Of a stretch of 16,020 nt of DNA, positions 1 through 6,663 are shown piece after piece. Made by a program: the position numbers and the translations under genes. Positions within the stretch are counted from its first letter, which is position 1. Each line of letters begins with the position of its first letter. The DNA comes from Betaproteobacteria bacterium. Lineage in GTDB: Bacteria; Pseudomonadota; Gammaproteobacteria; Burkholderiales; CAIKXV01. The notes under the pieces were generated by a model. It was not told the origin of the DNA, ran no database searches, and worked only from the letters and a program-made list of their open reading frames with translations. The stretch lies in assembly GCA_947456915.1 (NCBI GenBank), contig CANGUQ010000026.1, positions 1 through 16,020 of the forward strand, written 5' to 3'.

Positions 1-1224
1 CTGCGCCTGCAGCCGCTGCGCGAACCCCCACAGCGTCCACAGCTCGCGTCCGCGCCGATGCGCGAGCTGCGGCTCGGCGGCGCTGGCGGCGCGCGCGAGC
101 GCCTCCTCGCTGAAGCACGGCTCCAGCTCGTCCAGCCGCAGGTTGTCGGCGATCTCCACCTGCTCGATGGCCGAGCGCGTGCAACGCAGCGAGAAGTCGC
201 TGTCGACATCGGCATACAGCGACAGCGCCGGTACGCGCCGGCCGGCGGCGAGCGTGAACCGCTCGATCACCGCCTCGGGCAGCATCGTGATCTTGCAGCC
301 GGGGAAGTAGGCGGTGGACAGCCGCGACAGCGCAGCCTCGTCGACCTGCGAGCCGGGCGCGATGCCGAGCGCGGGCGCGGCGATGTGCACGCCGATGCGC
401 CAGCCGCCGGCGATCGGCTGCACCGACAGGGCGTCGTCGATCTCGGTGGTGGCGCTGTCGTCGATCGAGAACGCCGGCGCTGGCGCGAGCGGCAGCGTTG
501 CCGTGTCGAGCAGCGGCTCGCCGCAGGCCGCCTGCGCCTGCGCATCGAACGCGAAACCGGTGCCGGCGCGGAAGTACTCGAACAGGAAACGCCCGTAGTG
601 ATAGTCGTGTGCCGAGCGCAGCGCGCCGCAGCGCTCGAGCAGGCGCGGTGCGGACAGCCCGCTTGCCGCCACCGCGGCCTCGAGCGCCTTGAACGCGAGC
701 GACTGCTTGTCCGGCGCGTAGAGCAGCGACGGCACCAGCGGGCGCAGCGGCTCGGGCAGCTCGCCTGCGGCGAGCGCCTGCGTCCACGCCTGCCGCTGTT
801 CGGCTTCGCGCTGCCGGCGCTCCAGCCCGGCGAGCGCCGCCTTCAGCGACTCCGCAGGCGCACGGCGATACTGCCCCTTGCCCCGCTTGTAGAAGTACAT
901 CGGGTTGTCGTGCAGCACGCACAGCATCGCCGCACGCTGCACGGCGCCCGGGTTCGCGCCGAAATACTCGCCGGCTGCCGCATCGAACGAGCACTCCTCG
1001 GCCGGCAGCGCCTCCCAGAGAAAGTCGATGTCCACGCCGGCGGCGAGCGAGCGCGCCTGCTCGAGCAGCGCCTTCGCCGTGGGCTGCTCGAAGCGCAGCA
1101 GCACGTTCGCCGCCTTGACCTTCGATCGCTTGCCGTGCGGGGCCTCCACCTGCAGCGAGGTGGTGTTGTCGGCGAGCACGCTGCCCGCGCGCAGTTCGCC
1201 CTCTTCCTCGTAGAAGACGTTCAT
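1..1224 (-). CDS. RNB-domain 3'-5' exoribonuclease (RNase II/VacB family), N-terminal part
   Basis: The minus-strand frame is open from an ATG at 1224 to the window edge, giving 408 codons without a stop; the 3' part lies outside. Near residues 252-268 it reads FSIDDSATTEIDDALSV, the acidic metal-binding core of the RNB catalytic domain. It is followed by GVHIAAPA and by STAYFPG and KITMLPEAV stretches typical of this family. Known RNB enzymes degrade RNA processively from the 3' end in the cytoplasm using two metal ions held by Asp residues. About 250 residues precede the motif, where family members carry RNA-binding or helical domains. The start codon overlaps the stop of the upstream esterase gene (ATGA at 1221-1224), so the two are probably translationally coupled. 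The family is clear; whether it acts as RNase II or as a more specialised relative cannot be told from this part. Confidence 0.9.
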   Translation of the reverse strand, partial: MNVFYEEEGELRAGSVLADNTTSLQVEAPHGKRSKVKAANVLLRFEQPTAKALLEQARSLAAGVDIDFLWEALPAEECSFDAAAGEYFGANPGAVQRAAMLCVLHDNPMYFYKRGKGQYRRAPAESLKAALAGLERRQREAEQRQAWTQALAAGELPEPLRPLVPSLLYAPDKQSLAFKALEAAVAASGLSAPRLLERCGALRSAHDYHYGRFLFEYFRAGTGFAFDAQAQAACGEPLLDTATLPLAPAPAFSIDDSATTEIDDALSVQPIAGGWRIGVHIAAPALGIAPGSQVDEAALSRLSTAYFPGCKITMLPEAVIERFTLAAGRRVPALSLYADVDSDFSLRCTRSAIEQVEIADNLRLDELEPCFSEEALARAASAAEPQLAHRRGRELWTLWGFAQRLQAQ

Positions 1225-1811
1225 CGCGGCCCCGGCGCGGGCGGCGCGAGCAGACCGGCAAAGCGCAGTATCGCGTCCAGATGATCGGTGAAGCTCGCGA
1301 AGCCGTGGTCGCCGCCTTCGACGATGATCTGCTGCGCCCCAGTGTACTTCGCCACTGCCTGCCGCCAGTCGAGCACCTCGTCGCCGGTCTCCACCATCAG
1401 CAGGTAGCGCTGCGGCCGCGTCACCGGCTCGACCTCGAGCGCGGCGAGTTGCGCGAGGTGCTGCGCGGTCAGCATCCAGCGCTCCTTCGTGTACAGGTTC
1501 TCCTGCTCGCCCAGATGCGGCGCGAGCAGGCGATGCGGCTGCACGGCCGGGTTGATCAGTACCGCACGCGCGCCGTGCCGCTCGGCGAGCCACGTCGCGT
1601 AGAAGCCCCCGAGCGAACTGCCGACGAAGGTCACCGCCGAGGCGTCATCGGGCAGCAGCACCTCGACGCTGGCGATCGCCTCGGCCGGACCGTGCGGCAG
1701 CGCCGGGCAGACGAACTCGTCGAGCGCATCGAGTTCGTCCATGCGGGCCTCCAGCAGGCGCGCCTTGATCGATCGGGGAGAGCTGTTGAAACCGTGCAGA
1801 TAGACGAGCAT
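1221..1811 (-). CDS. yqiA: YqiA/YcfP-family alpha/beta-hydrolase esterase
   Basis: A 196-residue protein beginning MLVYLHGFNSSPRSIKA, the characteristic YqiA start with the oxyanion-loop HGF motif. The nucleophile elbow GSSLGG places the serine at residue 66. A likely acid is D144 in ETGDEVLDW, and the histidine is H169 in GGDHGF. The length is normal for this family of small cytoplasmic esterases, which act on short acyl or palmitoyl-CoA-type esters; the natural substrate is unknown. The open frame continues far upstream, but homology begins at this ATG, so I start there. No strong Shine-Dalgarno sequence is seen before it, and a GTG eight codons upstream is a possible alternative. Its stop overlaps the start of the RNB exoribonuclease gene. 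Confidence 0.9.
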   Translation of the reverse strand: MLVYLHGFNSSPRSIKARLLEARMDELDALDEFVCPALPHGPAEAIASVEVLLPDDASAVTFVGSSLGGFYATWLAERHGARAVLINPAVQPHRLLAPHLGEQENLYTKERWMLTAQHLAQLAALEVEPVTRPQRYLLMVETGDEVLDWRQAVAKYTGAQQIIVEGGDHGFASFTDHLDAILRFAGLLAPPAPGPR

Positions 1812-2042
1812 TGCGGCACCGAGAAAGCGCACCGGGTGCCGGCGCGGCAGGTTGGCTGTACCATGACAGCAGAGCGGGCGAATGATCGCAGGATTGCACG
1901 ATGACCGACGGCTCGCGTTGCGCTGCCGTGCCGCCGGGCGGGCCGATACCCGCCGGCTGACCATGGGCGGACGCCGCGCGAGACCGGCAGGCGACTGCGG
2001 CACTCGACCCGACACGCCGAGTTCCCTGACGGAGGAAATTCC
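1812..2042. other. Divergent intergenic region between esterase and kelch operon
   Basis: About 230 bases separate the minus-strand esterase start from the plus-strand kelch gene, so promoters for both directions should lie here. A clear Shine-Dalgarno GGAGGA (2031-2036) stands 6 bases before the kelch ATG. I see no convincing sigma-70 promoter pair, no palindromic repeat and no small gene. The overlapping short open frames are GC-rich background. Confidence 0.5.
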
Positions 2043-3128
2043 ATGCACGCGTTTATCCGCGGAGCGCGCACCCTCGGTGCCGCCCTGATGCTGACGATCA
2101 CCCTGGCCGCGGCAGCACTCACCACGGCGCTGACGGCGATGCCGGCGCAGGCCCAGAAGTGGGCGACCGCCGCGCCGATCCCGGTGAGCGCGGAGGAGGT
2201 GTACGGCATCGCCGCCAACGGCAAGCTGTACGTGTTCGGCGGTCTCGCGCCGGGCTGGAAGCCGATGGGCATGGTGTTCGAGTATGACCCGGCCGCCGAC
2301 CGCTGGACGCGCAAGCGCGACATGCCGGTGTTCATGCACCACGTGGCGCTGGCGACGATGAACGGACGCATCTACGTGTTCGGCGGCTTCGTGCTGCCGG
2401 AGAAGGGTCCGGCGGCGTGGCAGCCGGTGAACACGACGTGGGAGTACGACCCGGTCGCCGACAACTGGCGGCAGCTCGCGCCGGCGCCGGTGGCGCGAGG
2501 CGCGCACAACGCGGTGGTGGTCGACAACCGCATCCACCTGATCGGCGGTGCCGGTCTGCATCCGGGCTCGAAGGAGACTGCGCTGCACCCGGCGCGGCCG
2601 CACCGCGCGCTGGGCACGCACGAAGTGTTCGATCCGGCGAAGAACGCCTGGTCGGCGCGCGCCGACATGCCCACGCCGCGCAACCACGGCGCGGCCGCCG
2701 CAGTCGATGGCCGCATCTACGTGATCGGCGGACGCATCGGATCCGTGTTCATCACCACTGCCACCAATACCGACATCGTCGAGGAATACGATCCGGCGAC
2801 CGACCAGTGGGGCCGGCTGCTCACCCCGATGCCCAACGCGCGCAGCGCCGTGGCGTGGGGCGTGCACGGCGGACGCATCTACGTGGTGGGCGGCGAGACG
2901 CGCACCCGCGACTACTGGGGCGCCTTCGCTGCGGTCGATGCCTACGAACCGAAGACCAACAGCTGGACGCGGCTGCCGCCGATGCCGCTGCCGCGGCACG
3001 GGCTGGCGGCGGACTTCATCGGCAACCGGCTGCACGTGGTGAGCGGTCAGGTGCAGTCGGGCACCAACGCACCCGGGCTGGTGGCGAGCACCGACCGGCA
3101 CGACGTGCTGATCATCGAAGGCAAGTAG
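2043..3128 (+). CDS. Exported kelch-repeat beta-propeller protein
   Basis: A 361-residue protein with an N-terminal hydrophobic signal segment (residues about 8-33) ending MPAQAQ, probably cleaved after residue 37. The rest is a series of kelch repeats. Six strands ending in a GG-type turn are visible: LYVFGG (about 62), IYVFGG (about 109), IHLIGG (about 164), IYVIGG (about 225), IYVVGG (about 278) and LHVVSG (about 329). They alternate with YDP...W segments such as EYDPAADRW and EYDPATDQW, so a six-bladed propeller in the periplasm is expected. Kelch propellers bind proteins or sugars, and some are copper oxidases; I cannot assign an activity. GGAGGA lies 6 bases before the ATG. Two bases separate its stop from the next gene, which indicates an operon with the YtkA-like and di-haem proteins. 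Confidence 0.92.
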   Translation: MHAFIRGARTLGAALMLTITLAAAALTTALTAMPAQAQKWATAAPIPVSAEEVYGIAANGKLYVFGGLAPGWKPMGMVFEYDPAADRWTRKRDMPVFMHHVALATMNGRIYVFGGFVLPEKGPAAWQPVNTTWEYDPVADNWRQLAPAPVARGAHNAVVVDNRIHLIGGAGLHPGSKETALHPARPHRALGTHEVFDPAKNAWSARADMPTPRNHGAAAAVDGRIYVIGGRIGSVFITTATNTDIVEEYDPATDQWGRLLTPMPNARSAVAWGVHGGRIYVVGGETRTRDYWGAFAAVDAYEPKTNSWTRLPPMPLPRHGLAADFIGNRLHVVSGQVQSGTNAPGLVASTDRHDVLIIEGK

Positions 3129-3130
3129 CG

Positions 3131-3595
3131 ATGGCCGCGCCCGCGGGCGCGGCGTCCAGCCGCGCCGCCTCGATCGTGCTGCTGCTCGCCAGCGTCCTCG
3201 GCGGCGGGCCGGCCTTCGCGCAGACCGGTACGGCGGGGGGTGCCTGCGGTGCCGAGCTTGCCGGCGCACAACGTGCCGAATCCGCGCGCCACGTGGTGTT
3301 CTGGCGCGCAGATCCGCAGAAGATTCCGGTCGGGCGTCACTTCGCCGTCGACATCGTGGTGTGCCCGAGATCGGGGGCGCCTGCAGCGCCGGCGATCAGC
3401 GGCATCGCCATCGATGCACGAATGCCGGCGCACGGCCACGGCATGAACTACAAGCCGAGCGTGAAAGCCACCGCCGACAACCGCTATCGCGCGGAAGGGC
3501 TGCTGTTCCACATGGGCGGTCAGTGGGAGATGGTGTTCGAGCTGCGTACCGCGGACAAGCCGGAGCGCGCGACGCAGGCCGTGACGGTGCGCTGA
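3131..3595 (+). CDS. Small exported YtkA/FixH-like domain protein
   Basis: A 154-residue protein. Residues 1-31 form a signal peptide with hydrophobic core IVLLLASVLGG and a cleavage region PAFAQ. The mature part has two cysteines (39 and 78) and, in its second half, RMPAHGHGMNYKPSV (about 97-111), then GLLFHMGGQWEMVFELR (about 123-139). That H-G-H-G-M ... P ... G ... F-H-M-G-G-x-W arrangement is typical of YtkA-like domains, small immunoglobulin-like folds found next to copper or cytochrome proteins. The His and Met residues could bind metal, which is inference. The open frame extends much further upstream, but I start at ATG 3131 because the signal peptide begins there and it lies 2 bases after the kelch stop. 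Its TGA overlaps the ATG of the next gene (3593-3597). Confidence 0.85.
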   Translation: MAAPAGAASSRAASIVLLLASVLGGGPAFAQTGTAGGACGAELAGAQRAESARHVVFWRADPQKIPVGRHFAVDIVVCPRSGAPAAPAISGIAIDARMPAHGHGMNYKPSVKATADNRYRAEGLLFHMGGQWEMVFELRTADKPERATQAVTVR

Positions 3596-4938
3596 TGGGT
3601 GTGCGCGTGGTGATCGCGGCCGTTCTCGCAATGGCCCTCACCGCCGCCGCACACGCAACCGGGCGTCCCGTACTTGGCGCCGATGAGCGCGCAACAGGGC
3701 GTCCCGTACTCGGCGCTGACGAGCGCGCAACAGGGCGTCCCGTGCTCGGCGCTGACGAGCGCGCAACAGGGCGTCCCGTGCTCGGCGCCGACGAGCGCGC
3801 AGCCATCCTCGGCCATGGTCCGTGGCCGCAGCGCGCGATGCGCGACCCGAGCAACCGCGTCGCCGGCTCGACCACCGCCGCGCAGTTCGGCCGCCAGCTG
3901 TTCTTCGACACGCGGCTGTCGGTCACCGGCACCATCGCCTGCTCGAGCTGCCACATTCCCGAGTTCGCGTTCACCGATCGGCGCCCGGTAGCGACCGGCC
4001 TTGCCGTCACCGACCGCAACACGGTGTCGGTCGTCGACGCCCGCTTCAACCGCTGGTTCGGCTGGGCCGGTGCGACCGACAGCCTGTGGGCGGCGAGCCT
4101 GCGCCCGCTCGTGGATCCACGCGAGATGGGCAGTGCGGAGCGCCACGTGGTCGAGCGGCTGCGCAGCGAACGCGACCTTTCCTGCGGCTACCGGCAGGTG
4201 TTCGGCGTCGATCCCTCGGGCGTCGACGACACCCGCCTGTTCGTCGACGTGGGCAAGGCCCTGGCTGCGTTCCAGGCCACGCTGGTCAGCGGCCGCAGCG
4301 CGTTCGACGACTATCGCGACGCGCTCGCGCGCGGCGACCGGCAGGCGCAGGCGCGCTACCCCGCCGCAGCACTGCGCGGACTGCAGCTGTTCGTCGGGCG
4401 TGCGCAGTGCAACGTGTGCCACCTCGGCGCGCAGTTCACCAATCATGAATTCGACAAGGTCGGCATCCCGGTGCGCCGCCCCGACGGTCGCATCGACTGG
4501 GGCCGGCACGACGGCATCAAGGCGCTGCAGTCGAGCCGCTTCTCGCTGCTCGGCCGCTTCAACGACGACGCGAAGCGCAGCACCGCACAGAGCACGCAGC
4601 ATGTCGCGCTCACCAGCGAGAACTACGGCCAGTTTCGCGTGCCGTCGCTGCGCAACGTCGCGCGTACCGCACCGTACATGCACGACGGCTCGCTCGCGAC
4701 GCTGACCGACGTGGTGCGCCACTACTCGACGATCGATGCGGTCAAGCTGCACCTGGCCGCCCCCCACGCGCACGCCGACCCCGGCGAGGAGATGCCCGCC
4801 CGCCCGAGCGAAAGCGTGCTGCGCACGCTGAACCTCACCGAGCGCGAGATCGCGGATCTGGTCGCGTTCCTGGAGACACTCAGCGACCGTCACCCCCAGC
4901 CCGTCGCCCGCGGCGAACCCCAGCGCCCCTGCCGCTGA
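3595..4938 (+). CDS. Di-haem cytochrome c peroxidase / MauG-family protein with N-terminal 12-residue repeats
   Basis: A 447-residue exported protein. A signal peptide covers residues 1-20 (VVIAAVLAMALTAAAHA). Residues 21-68 are four exact copies of the 12-mer ATGRPVLGADER. The family domain follows, starting ILGHGPWP. Two haem c sites are visible: CSSCH at 116-120 and CNVCH at 272-276. Further family motifs are QLFFDTRLS, FTDRRPVATG and APYMHDGSLATLTDVVRHY (about 359-377). Known members are periplasmic enzymes that reduce hydrogen peroxide (bacterial CCP) or use it to oxidise residues in a partner protein (MauG). The residues visible do not decide between these. The family usually has one copy of the VLGADERAAIL-type segment, so the repeats are an expansion of the linker after the signal peptide. 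Start ATG 3595 overlaps the previous stop, and the signal peptide supports it over the longer open frame. Confidence 0.93.
   Translation: MGVRVVIAAVLAMALTAAAHATGRPVLGADERATGRPVLGADERATGRPVLGADERATGRPVLGADERAAILGHGPWPQRAMRDPSNRVAGSTTAAQFGRQLFFDTRLSVTGTIACSSCHIPEFAFTDRRPVATGLAVTDRNTVSVVDARFNRWFGWAGATDSLWAASLRPLVDPREMGSAERHVVERLRSERDLSCGYRQVFGVDPSGVDDTRLFVDVGKALAAFQATLVSGRSAFDDYRDALARGDRQAQARYPAAALRGLQLFVGRAQCNVCHLGAQFTNHEFDKVGIPVRRPDGRIDWGRHDGIKALQSSRFSLLGRFNDDAKRSTAQSTQHVALTSENYGQFRVPSLRNVARTAPYMHDGSLATLTDVVRHYSTIDAVKLHLAAPHAHADPGEEMPARPSESVLRTLNLTEREIADLVAFLETLSDRHPQPVARGEPQRPCR
3655..3798 (+). repeat. Four in-frame tandem 36-bp repeats inside the di-haem protein gene
   Basis: Four head-to-tail 36-bp units lie at 3655-3690, 3691-3726, 3727-3762 and 3763-3798. 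Each encodes ATGRPVLGADER. The units differ only at a few mostly third-codon positions (for example GTACTT, GTACTC and GTGCTC). The protein repeats are therefore identical while the DNA has slightly diverged. The length is a multiple of three, so copy-number change keeps the reading frame. Confidence 0.95.
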
Positions 4939-4943
4939 CCCCT

Positions 4944-5044
4944 AAAAGGGGCCCGAAAAAAGGGGCCAGGCCCCTTTTCCAGATCCGACGCGAAAAAGGG
5001 GCCAGGCCCCTTTTTGAGGGAGAAAAGGGGCCAGGCCCCTTTTT
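4944..5044. repeat. REP-like palindrome group 1 (three copies plus a half copy); likely two-way terminator
   Basis: Three copies of the palindrome A5-GGGGCC-A-GGCCCC-T5 lie at 4956-4978, 4993-5015 (perfect) and 5023-5044, all with the A-centre orientation. A truncated left arm (AAAAGGGGCCC, 4944-4954) stands just before them. The group occupies the gap between the convergent di-haem and amidase genes. Each copy can fold into a roughly 10-bp stem with a 3-base loop flanked by A and T runs, which is the shape of an intrinsic terminator working in both directions. Confidence 0.88.
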
Positions 5045-5095
5045 CGGGGCGGGTTGCGGGCGGCAGCGGCATACGCCCGCCGCGGTGCGCGCCGG

Positions 5096-6280
5096 TCAGG
5101 CGAGTTGTTGCGCGACGTCGAGCAGCAGTGTGTCGTTGCCCCGCGCTGCAATCAGGGACAACCCGAGCGGACAGCCGTCGATCGAAGCAAGCGGCAGACT
5201 GACCTGCGGCAGCTTTGCAAGCCCGGCAATGCACAGGATCCCGAGCGCACGCGCGCGAAAGTCGTCGACCTCGGCGGCAGGGGCACCGATCTTCGGCGCA
5301 ATGCCGGGGCAGGTCGGCAGCACGAGGACGGCGTTGTCGGCGAGCAGGCGATCCATCCGACGCGCGATCTCCTCGCGCTTCGAGGCCGCCGCGAGCAGCA
5401 TGCTGCGATCGACGGTGGACGCCCACTCGAAGCGCTCCTTGATCCCCGGACCGAGCACAGGCTTCACCTGCGTCAGCCAGGCACCAAGCGACTGCCACGC
5501 CTCGTGTGCCTGGATCACGCGAAACACGTTCATGCCCCACTCGGGCAGCCCCTCGGCGGCGACCCTCACCGGCTCGGCACGGCCGAGCAGCGTCTCCACC
5601 TTGGCCAGTGCCGGACGCAGCGCCTCGCCGACCTCCGCCCCGGCACGCTCGAACGCATCTGTCGCGAGCAGCACGCGGCCAGCCTGCGGCGCAGGCGCGG
5701 TATCGCCCAGCAGCACACGGCCCACGCGAGCGAGTGTCGCCGCATCGCGCGCAAACCAGCCGGCGACGTCGAACGACGGGCCAAGCGGACAGGCGCCCTC
5801 CAGCGACACGCGGCCGTGCGAAGGCCGGATGCCGTACACGCCGCAGAAACTCGCGGGCAGGCGTACCGAGCCACCGGTATCGCTGCCCAGCGCGAAATCG
5901 ACCAAGCCGCCGGCGGTCGCCGAGGCAGAGCCGCTCGACGAGCCACCGCAGTCGCGTCCCGGCGCGTTCGGATTGACTGGAGTGCCGTAGTGAACGTTCT
6001 CGCCGTTCAGGCTGTAGGTGAGCTCGGCCGTCTGCGTCTTGCCGACCAGCGTCGCGCCGGCATCGACCAGTTGCTGCACAGCGCGCGCAGTGCGTGCGGC
6101 GGGCTCGTGCGTCGCGAGCCATTGCGGATTACCGAAGGTGACCTTGTGACCGGCGATCGAGTAGATGTCCTTCGCGCCAAAGGTCAGCCCCGCGAGCGGT
6201 CCGGACGCAGCGCCGGGCAACTCGGCGTGCGTCTCGCGCACGAAGGCATTCAGGGTGTCGCGGTCGAGGATCGAGGGCAT
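5096..6280 (-). CDS. Amidase signature family hydrolase
   Basis: A 394-residue protein with the full amidase-signature catalytic set: lysine K37 in FGAKDIYS, cis-serine S114 in DCGGSSSGSAS, and nucleophile S138 in LGSDTGGSVRLPAS. The 24-residue distance between the two serines matches characterised members. GVYGIRPSHGRVS follows, as usual. These enzymes hydrolyse carboxamides to acid plus ammonia. The compact length without extra domains resembles the AMI1/indole-acetamide type of amidase, but the substrate cannot be read from sequence. No signal peptide is seen, so it should be cytoplasmic. I start at ATG 6280 because GGAG (6288-6291) is 7 bases upstream; an ATG at 6301 would add seven residues but would place this Shine-Dalgarno inside the gene. 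It is transcribed toward the convergent di-haem gene and has the same direction as the amidohydrolase upstream. Confidence 0.93.
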   Translation of the reverse strand: MPSILDRDTLNAFVRETHAELPGAASGPLAGLTFGAKDIYSIAGHKVTFGNPQWLATHEPAARTARAVQQLVDAGATLVGKTQTAELTYSLNGENVHYGTPVNPNAPGRDCGGSSSGSASATAGGLVDFALGSDTGGSVRLPASFCGVYGIRPSHGRVSLEGACPLGPSFDVAGWFARDAATLARVGRVLLGDTAPAPQAGRVLLATDAFERAGAEVGEALRPALAKVETLLGRAEPVRVAAEGLPEWGMNVFRVIQAHEAWQSLGAWLTQVKPVLGPGIKERFEWASTVDRSMLLAAASKREEIARRMDRLLADNAVLVLPTCPGIAPKIGAPAAEVDDFRARALGILCIAGLAKLPQVSLPLASIDGCPLGLSLIAARGNDTLLLDVAQQLA

Positions 6281-6663
6281 CGGGCAGCTCCGGGAGGACA
6301 AACGTTCGACAGTGAGGCGATCAGATGATGAGGCAAGCCAGAAACTGACGGCGGCCAGCAGTTCACCGGAGCCGGGCCCCTGTCATGCATGGCAGCGCGG
6401 GATAGAAAACCGACCAGGAAAAAGGCAGGACAAAGGGGCCAGGCCCCTTATCGAAATCTCGACTGAAAAAGGGGCCTGGCCCCTTTTTGAAGCTTCTGGC
6501 GAGATGGAGCGAAAAAGGGGCCTGGCCCCTTTTTAGGGTTGGTCCCTTTGCGCATCGGGGCACTGATGGGGGCAGGCTCCGATTGAACAGGCTGCAGATC
6601 GGGCCGGACCCCGCCACGTCGCTGCGCTCGCGGCCTGTCGACATTGCACCGGCGCACTTTCGT
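6281..6663. other. Intergenic region with REP-like palindromes, no gene seen
   Basis: A gap of 383 bases separates the amidase start from the amidohydrolase stop. Its middle (6432-6534) holds three palindromes, listed separately. At 6536-6548 the sequence AGGGTTGGTCCCT could be a decayed relative of the palindromes. The part nearest the amidase (6281-6431) should contain its promoter, if it has its own, but I see no convincing -35/-10 pair. A near-palindrome centred on CATGCATG lies at 6380-6395. The short open frames here are palindrome sequence read as codons. Confidence 0.6.
6432..6534. repeat. REP-like palindrome group 2 (three copies, mixed orientation)
   Basis: Copies lie at 6432-6449 (A-centre, with short A and T flanks), 6466-6488 (T-centre, perfect) and 6512-6534 (T-centre, perfect). 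The first two face each other with a 16-base spacer, an inverted pair as seen in BIME-type REP arrangements. The group lies downstream of the amidohydrolase and upstream of the amidase, so it could end the amidohydrolase transcript. Confidence 0.88.

Noticed and set aside
58..1284. 408-codon plus-strand open frame at the left edge
   Set aside because: It is antisense to the RNB exoribonuclease, whose catalytic acidic motif is clear on the minus strand.
1221..3269. 682-codon minus-strand open frame covering the kelch gene
   Set aside because: Only its last 196 codons, the YqiA-like esterase, have family motifs. The rest is antisense to a convincing kelch gene and arises from high GC.
3520..4893. 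Long antisense open frame opposite the di-haem protein
   Set aside because: Arg/Ala/His-rich translation without motifs, opposite a gene with two CxxCH haem sites.
6380..6395. Operator-like near-palindrome around CATGCATG upstream of the amidase
   Set aside because: One arm pair is mismatched, there is only one copy and no promoter nearby; too weak to call.
4942..6657. Recurrent peptide patterns such as KGPGPF and GAWPLF in small open frames
   Set aside because: They are the GGGGCC palindromes translated in different frames, not protein repeats.
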